From assembly GCF_024172085.1 (NCBI RefSeq), contig NZ_JAMZDZ010000001.1:6386001-6450000 (forward strand): a DNA stretch of 64,000 nt. Reading direction: 5' to 3'. The notes beneath the pieces were generated by a model. That model had not been told where the DNA came from, made no database searches, and saw only the letters and a program-made list of their open reading frames with translations. The DNA comes from Hamadaea flava. GTDB lineage: Bacteria > Actinomycetota > Actinomycetes > Mycobacteriales > Micromonosporaceae. Positions 59,253 through 64,000 of the stretch are shown here, piece after piece. The position numbers and the translations under genes are program-made. How positions within the stretch are numbered: position 1 is the stretch's first letter; the number at the start of each line of letters is the position of its first letter.

Positions 59253-60311
59253 TTAGTAGACGTGGACGCCGTACACGGACAGCGGTTCGGTCACGGGCTG
59301 GAAGAACGTCGTCCCACCCGAGGTGCAGTTGCCACTGCCGCCGGAGGTGAGGCCGAGCGCGATGCTGCCCGCGAAGAGCGAACCGCCGCTGTCGCCGCCT
59401 TCAGCGCAGACCGTGGTCCGGATGAGGCCGGTGACGGTGCCCTCGGCGTAGTTGACGGTCGCGTTCGTCGCCGTGACGCTGCCGCTGCGTACGCCGGTCG
59501 TGCTGCCGCTGCGCCGGACCGCCTGGCCGACGGAGGCGTTGCCCGCCGCCGTGATGTCCTGGCTGCCGCTGTATAGGTACACCGAACCGGGGTGGTTGGT
59601 GTAGCTCGTGGCGTAGCGCACGATGCCGTAGTCGTTGCCCGGGAAACTGGTCCCGGACCGGGTGCCGAGCAGCGTCGTCTTCGCCGAGTTGGCGTACCAG
59701 CTGCTGGCGATGTTGGTGCAGTGCCCGGCGGTGAGGAAGTAGTAGTTCCCGGCCGAGTCCTGCACGTTGAAGCCGAGCGAGCACCGGTACTGACCACCGT
59801 AGATGGCCTGGCCACCCGCGATCGTCTTGTGCAGCGCACCGGACAGGTACTCCACGCGTACGGCGTCGCCGTGGCGGGCGATGGCCGAGGTGACCTTGGC
59901 GAGCGCCTTGCCCGTGACGGTCGGGTCGATCGAGACGACGACCTGGCCGGTGGCGGGGTCGGTGGCCCACGCCGTCCCGGCTACCGCCGCGGTCGCGTCG
60001 AGGTCCGAGGTGACGGCGGCCAGCGCGGCCGAACCGTGCCGGACCAGTTGGGCGACGCCGCCGGATGCGCGTACCTGGGCGGCGGCCGCGGCGTCGGTGA
60101 CGCTCACGACGCTCTTACCGGTGACCTGGTCGATGTACGCGCCGGCGCTGCGCGCACCCAGTCCGGTGGCGAGGGCTTCGGCGCGATCGGGGCCGAAAGC
60201 CTGGCTCGGTGGGGCGGCGTACGCCGACGGCGCGACGGCCAGGGCGAAGAGCAGGGCGGTTACCCCGCTCGCCAGGGCTGCCCGTCGGGTGGGGTGCCTG
60301 GAATTGATCAC
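59253..60311 (-). CDS. Streptogrisin-like secreted serine protease
   Basis: This 352-residue S1 protease precursor has a signal peptide (1-~32), a propeptide (~33-163) and a mature chymotrypsin-fold domain from about Ile164. The triad is His197 (TAGHC), Asp227 (NDYGI) and Ser308 (EGGDSGG). Cys pairs match alpha-lytic/streptogrisin enzymes. The GTG start follows AGGAGG at five bases, and a clear promoter lies upstream. Confidence 0.94.
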   Translation of the reverse strand: MINSRHPTRRAALASGVTALLFALAVAPSAYAAPPSQAFGPDRAEALATGLGARSAGAYIDQVTGKSVVSVTDAAAAAQVRASGGVAQLVRHGSAALAAVTSDLDATAAVAGTAWATDPATGQVVVSIDPTVTGKALAKVTSAIARHGDAVRVEYLSGALHKTIAGGQAIYGGQYRCSLGFNVQDSAGNYYFLTAGHCTNIASSWYANSAKTTLLGTRSGTSFPGNDYGIVRYATSYTNHPGSVYLYSGSQDITAAGNASVGQAVRRSGSTTGVRSGSVTATNATVNYAEGTVTGLIRTTVCAEGGDSGGSLFAGSIALGLTSGGSGNCTSGGTTFFQPVTEPLSVYGVHVY

Positions 60312-60347
60312 GATGACCTCCTGGGGGTCGGAGTTCGGTGATGCTCG

Positions 60348-60376
60348 ATATTCTCATTCATCTGTTTGGAGGGCAA
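60348..60376 (-). promoter_or_regulatory. Protease promoter
   Basis: On the minus strand TTGCCC (60371-60376) and GAATAT (60348-60353) are separated by exactly 17 bp, a standard vegetative promoter placed 37 bases before the protease start. Confidence 0.6.
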
Positions 60377-60482
60377 GGCATCCGGAGAAAGTCGTCGATG
60401 AATTCACGAAAAGACGGCAGCTCGTGGCCGTTCGGTCGGTAATCCGGTTCCGAATGTCAGACCCGGCGACTAGGGTCGGGCC

Positions 60483-61412
60483 GTGACTGATCAGTCTCTG
60501 ATTCGTGCCCGCGGCCTGGTGAAACGCTTCGGCGACTTCACCGCGGTGGACGGCATCGACCTCGACGTCGCACCGGGTGAGGCCTTCGGCTTCCTCGGGC
60601 CGAACGGCGCCGGGAAGAGCTCGACGATGCGGATGATCGGCTGTGTCTCGACGCCGACCGCCGGTGAGCTGAGCATCCTCGGCCTGGACCCGGTCAAGGA
60701 CGGCACCCGCATCCGCAGCCGCCTCGGCGTCTGCCCCCAGATGGACAACCTCGATCCCGACCTCACCGTCCGGGAGAACCTCACGACCTACGCCCGCTAC
60801 TTCGGGATCTCCCGGGCGGCCGCCCGTGCGCGAGCCCTGGAGCTGCTGGAGTTCGTCCAGCTGGCCGACCGGGCCGAGAGCAAGGTCGAACCGCTGTCCG
60901 GCGGGATGAAGCGCCGCCTGACGATCGCCCGCGCGATGGTCAACGAACCCGAGCTGGTGCTGCTCGACGAGCCCACCACCGGTCTCGACCCACAGGCGCG
61001 GCACCTGCTCTGGGAGCGGCTGTTCCGGCTGAAGCAGCAGGGCGTGACGCTGGTGCTCACCACGCACTACATGGACGAGGCGGAACAGCTCTGCGACCGC
61101 CTCGTGGTGATGGACGCGGGCAAGATCGTGGCCGAGGGGTCGCCCCGGGCGCTCATCGAGACCTACTCCACCCGTGAGGTGGTCGAGCTGCGGTTCGGCG
61201 AGAGCCCGCTCGAAGGTTTCCGTGACAAGCTCGTGGGCATCGGCGAGCGCATCGACGTCCTGCCCGACCGCGTCCTGCTCTACGCCGACGACGGCGACGG
61301 CGCGATCAACGAGGTGCACCGGCGGGAGCTGGCACCGAGCGGCGTGCTGGTGCGGCGGTCCACCTTGGAGGACGTCTTCCTGCACCTGACCGGCCGGACG
61401 CTGGTGGACTGA
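60483..61412 (+). CDS. ABC exporter ATPase (DrrA/NodI-like)
   Basis: This 309-residue ATPase has Walker A GPNGAGKSS, signature LSGGMKRR and Walker B LVLLDEPTTGLD, plus the C-terminal extension of DrrA/NodI exporters. It starts with GTG at 60483. Two ABC-2 permeases follow directly, completing the exporter. The substrate may be a lipid, polysaccharide or antibiotic. Confidence 0.92.
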   Translation: MTDQSLIRARGLVKRFGDFTAVDGIDLDVAPGEAFGFLGPNGAGKSSTMRMIGCVSTPTAGELSILGLDPVKDGTRIRSRLGVCPQMDNLDPDLTVRENLTTYARYFGISRAAARARALELLEFVQLADRAESKVEPLSGGMKRRLTIARAMVNEPELVLLDEPTTGLDPQARHLLWERLFRLKQQGVTLVLTTHYMDEAEQLCDRLVVMDAGKIVAEGSPRALIETYSTREVVELRFGESPLEGFRDKLVGIGERIDVLPDRVLLYADDGDGAINEVHRRELAPSGVLVRRSTLEDVFLHLTGRTLVD

Positions 61413-61414
61413 CG

Positions 61415-62182
61415 ATGGCCCATCCGATGCTGGCCACGCTGGAGCGGGAGCTGACCCTCTACCGCCGCCTCTGGCAGGCCTCCGTGTTCTCCTCGTTCCT
61501 GCTGCCGTTGCTGTTCGTGCTGAGCATCGGCGTCGGCGTGGGCAGCTATGTCAACGCCAACGGCGGGCTGGGCGGCGTCGACTACCTGAGCTACATCGCC
61601 CCGGGCGTCGTCATCACCACCGCCTTCCAGATCGGCATCGGCGAGTCCACCTACCCGGTGCTCGGCGGGTTCAAGTGGACCCGGTCCTACCAGGCGATGC
61701 GGTCCGCGCCGGTGGAGCCGCAGCACATGGTCGGCGGCCACCTGCTCTACCTGATGTTCCGCGGGGTCATCGCCACGATCGCGTTCCTGATCATCGTGGG
61801 AGCGTTCGGCGCGATGCACTCCTGGTGGGCTCCGATGACCATCGTGATCGCCGCGATCGTCACCGTCGCGGTCGCCGGTCCGGTGACGGCCTTCGCCGCC
61901 TCGATCGAGAACGACAACTACTTCGCGCTGCTGTTCCGGTTCGGGGTCATCCCGGCGACGTTGTTCTCCGGCGTCTTCTTCCCGGTCGACCAGCTGCCCG
62001 CGCTGGTTCGTCCGTTGGCATACGCATCTCCGCTGTGGCATGGCGTCGTGCTGTCCCGGGAGGCGACCCTCGGCTGGCCGACACCGTGGCCGATCTGGAT
62101 CCACGTCGGCTACCTGATCGTCTGGACGGCGATCGGCGTGGCCCTGGCGGTCTGGCGTTTCCGCAAGCGGCTGGAGGACTGA
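61415..62182 (+). CDS. ABC-2 type permease (NodJ-like) 1
   Basis: This 255-residue ABC-2 permease has six predicted spans (FLLPLLFVLSIGVGVGSYVN, LLFRFGVIPATLFSGVFFPVDQLPA). It begins two bases after the ATPase stop. It probably pairs with the next permease as a heterodimer. Confidence 0.9.
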   Translation: MAHPMLATLERELTLYRRLWQASVFSSFLLPLLFVLSIGVGVGSYVNANGGLGGVDYLSYIAPGVVITTAFQIGIGESTYPVLGGFKWTRSYQAMRSAPVEPQHMVGGHLLYLMFRGVIATIAFLIIVGAFGAMHSWWAPMTIVIAAIVTVAVAGPVTAFAASIENDNYFALLFRFGVIPATLFSGVFFPVDQLPALVRPLAYASPLWHGVVLSREATLGWPTPWPIWIHVGYLIVWTAIGVALAVWRFRKRLED

Positions 62183-62186
62183 AGCG

Positions 62187-63005
62187 ATGGTCACGACACT
62201 CGTCGCCGCGGCGGTCACCCGGCCCGGCGTCGCGCCGGTGCGGGTCGGCGCCGTGGTCAACCGCAACATGGGCGCGCTGCGCTCGGGCGCGTCCTACTGG
62301 CTGGTGCTCATCTCCGGCTTCTTCGAGCCGGTGTTCTACCTGCTGTCGATCGGCATCGGCGTCGGCGCACTGGTCGGCGACATCACGCTGATCGACGGGC
62401 AGGTCCTGCCCTACGCGACGTTCGTCGCCCCGGCGATGCTGGCGACGTCGGCGATGAACGGGGCCATGGCCGAGACCACGTTCAACTTCTTCTTCAAGTT
62501 CAAGTACGCCAAGACCTACGACGCCGTCCTCGCCACTCCGGTGCGGCCGGTGGAGATCGCGCTCGGTGAGCTGGTCTGGGCAATGATGCGGGGCTCGGTC
62601 TACACGGCGGTGTTCCTCGGCGTGATGGTCGTGATGAAGTTGACGACGATCGGCTGGGCGCTGGCCGCGTTCCCCGCGACCATCCTGGTCGGATTCGCGT
62701 TCGGCGCGGTCGGCATGATCTTCACGACGATGATGCGCGGCTGGCAGGACTTCGACCTGATGGCGACCGCTCAGTTCGCGCTGTTCCTGTTCTCGGCGAC
62801 GTTCGCGCCGATCCAGAACTACCCGGTCGTGTTCCAGTGGATCATCCAGCTGACGCCGCTCTACCACGCCGTGGAGATGGTCCGGGACATCACGACCGGC
62901 CACCCCGACTGGGGGACGGCGGTGCACGCGCTCTACCTCGTCGTGATGATGGCGGTCGGGCTGTACTTCACCGGACGCCGTCTGGAGAGGATGCTCCTCA
63001 AGTAG
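62187..63005 (+). CDS. ABC-2 type permease (NodJ-like) 2
   Basis: This second ABC-2 permease, 272 residues, has about six spans (VLISGFFEPVFYLLSIGIGVGALVG, FALFLFSATFAPIQNYPVVFQWIIQLTPLYHAVEMVRDI). It lies four bases after permease 1 and completes the exporter. A 21-bp tandem repeat begins directly after its stop. Confidence 0.9.
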   Translation: MVTTLVAAAVTRPGVAPVRVGAVVNRNMGALRSGASYWLVLISGFFEPVFYLLSIGIGVGALVGDITLIDGQVLPYATFVAPAMLATSAMNGAMAETTFNFFFKFKYAKTYDAVLATPVRPVEIALGELVWAMMRGSVYTAVFLGVMVVMKLTTIGWALAAFPATILVGFAFGAVGMIFTTMMRGWQDFDLMATAQFALFLFSATFAPIQNYPVVFQWIIQLTPLYHAVEMVRDITTGHPDWGTAVHALYLVVMMAVGLYFTGRRLERMLLK

Positions 63006-63150
63006 CCGAGCCGCCGATGCGGCAGCCGAGCCCAGGGAACAACCGGCCGAGCCCACGGAACGACCGGCCGAGCCGACGGCACAAGCGGCGGAGCCCGGGG
63101 AACAAGCAGCGTAGCCGCCGAAACGAGCAGCCGAGCCGGCGAGACGCTGA
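63006..63150 (+). repeat. 21-bp tandem repeat after ABC permease
   Basis: Seven imperfect units start with CCGAGCC or a variant at 63006, 63026, 63047, 63068, 63089, 63110 and 63131, so the period is 21 bp (20 for the first). The remainder of the 363-bp gap holds a small CTGTCG/CGACAG hairpin (63237-63254) and a TAAGAT -10-like hexamer (63281-63286), but no gene. Confidence 0.8.
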
Positions 63151-63368
63151 GGACGGACCGGCCCGTGACAGCACCTGGCCGGACGGGCTACAACGAGTGG
63201 GCGGGCCTGCGATAACGTCGTCGTTGGCACGGCGAACTGTCGTTGATCCGACAGAAGACGGCGCCCGGCGTACGCGAGCATAAGATCTAGGGACCGGACG
63301 AACTAGACGATCCGAAATGGACGTTCAGTTGCGTTCCGGCCGCTCGCGACGGGTCCTGGGGGTGGCTG

Positions 63369-64000
63369 ATGCGGTTGCAGCATCGGGACGGCCAGACGGT
63401 CCACCTCGCCTACGGCACGAACGTACGGCCGGCCACCGATCTCCGGAGCATTCTCGCTCAGCTGGATTCGGACGCCGTACCGGTGCGCAAGTTGCTGGGC
63501 GTCGACGTGCTCGGCCTCGGGCTGTGGCTCGCCGCCCCGGTGGCGTCCGCGCTCGCGGCCTCCTTCTCGATGCGCCGACGGCTGCGTTCCGAGCTTTCCC
63601 TGCGTGGCCTGGAAGTAGTGACCCTCAACGGGTTCCCCTACCGAGACCCGGCCGGGCCCCACGAAAGCCCGCCGCGAGGCGGCGTTCCCCCAGCAGCGGA
63701 GCCGGCCGACGCCGGCTCTTCGCGTAGCCGCCTCAGTCCGGCCAAGCGAGCCGTCTACCGGCCGGACTGGACTCAGCGAGAGCGCCTGGAATACACCTTG
63801 GACCTGGCCCGCGTGCTGTGCGACCTCATGCCGGACGACGCCGAGCGCGGCTCGGTCTCCACCGTGCCGGTCGCCTGGCGGGAACCGTGGGACTCCGACC
63901 GCGCCGACCGCGCCGACCGGCTGCTGGAGGACCTGGCCGACGGACTGGCCGAGATCACCTGGCACACCGGGCGGCTGGTCCGGGTCGGCTTCGAGCCCGA
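63369..64000 (+). CDS. eboE: EboE-like metabolite traffic protein (5' part)
   Basis: The frame is open to the window edge, 210 codons. MRLQHRDGQTVHLAYGTNVRPATDL, LGLGLWLAAPVASALAA, SLRGLEVVTLNGFPYRD and ERLEYTLDLARVL match EboE, a TIM-barrel protein of ebo clusters linked to export or traffic of secondary metabolites in bacteria and algae. A ~30-residue Pro/Ala/Ser/Arg-rich insertion (~98-128) interrupts the conserved region before AVYRPDWTQ. The ATG at 63369 follows GGGGGTGG. The remaining ebo genes, if any, lie downstream. Confidence 0.85.
   Translation, partial: MRLQHRDGQTVHLAYGTNVRPATDLRSILAQLDSDAVPVRKLLGVDVLGLGLWLAAPVASALAASFSMRRRLRSELSLRGLEVVTLNGFPYRDPAGPHESPPRGGVPPAAEPADAGSSRSRLSPAKRAVYRPDWTQRERLEYTLDLARVLCDLMPDDAERGSVSTVPVAWREPWDSDRADRADRLLEDLADGLAEITWHTGRLVRVGFEP

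Overview
The window is high-GC actinomycete chromosome. The gene content (dimeric-type glyS, a gatC-gatA pair, recO-uppS, an ebo-type gene, FnIII/CBM-bearing secreted glycosidases) and the frequent CGTACGC-type codon contexts suggest a Micromonosporaceae-like filamentous soil bacterium. That placement is inference; no rRNA gene is present. No prophage, integrase, transposase, tRNA, rRNA or CRISPR-cas locus was seen.

Layout. 1-3.1 kb: end of gatC, gatA, recO and uppS, tightly packed. 3.4-6.4 kb: a TPP-riboswitch-controlled ykoE-ecfA-ecfT thiamine-precursor ECF transporter on the minus strand. 6.4-12.4 kb: a DUF318 permease with its TIGR03943 partner, a large acyl-CoA dehydrogenase, a membrane protein, and a TetR regulator divergent from a DUF2306 membrane protein. 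12.4-16.3 kb: the znuA-znuC-znuB-zur zinc locus behind a Zur box, and two small plus-strand genes. 16.5-22.3 kb: glyS, an array of palindromes and hrpA. 22.3-37.8 kb: an accessory stretch with an N-methyltryptophan-oxidase-like enzyme, a cellulose-type LPMO under a CebR-like box, a QorR/QorB-like redox pair, an ECF41 sigma operon, an unusual membrane protein with Cys pairs, a GH18 chitinase, a BBE-like oxidase, dusB, an XdhC-like protein and YceI. 37.9-48.4 kb: TANGO2, DUF402, GNAT, a probable small RNA or small ORF, a TetR/monooxygenase pair, a secreted propeller, a phosphoesterase, a GH71 lipoprotein, and an MFS pump whose divergent ArsR-type regulator is frameshifted. 48.5-52.2 kb: a second palindrome array, a coupled XRE / ImmA-IrrE / MAB_1171c-like membrane cassette, and an opposing HipA-like kinase / DUF3037 pair. 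52.4-63.0 kb: ppdK, a VOC protein, dgt, dnaG, a streptogrisin-like protease and an ABC-2 exporter. From 63.4 kb: the start of eboE, cut by the window edge.

The most unusual signal is in the gaps between genes. Several classes of intergenic palindrome carry GATC at fixed spacing. Four copies of an ~85-bp element keep four GATC sites at 20/32/20 bp. Six hairpins of two unrelated sequence families keep their outer GATC sites exactly 49 bp apart, with compensatory changes between arms. Two arrays repeat a GATC-headed palindrome every 40-41 bp. All lie at or downstream of a stop codon, although a few copies are also close upstream of a start. They look like 3'-end or nucleoid-organising elements. 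I do not recognise them as a described family.
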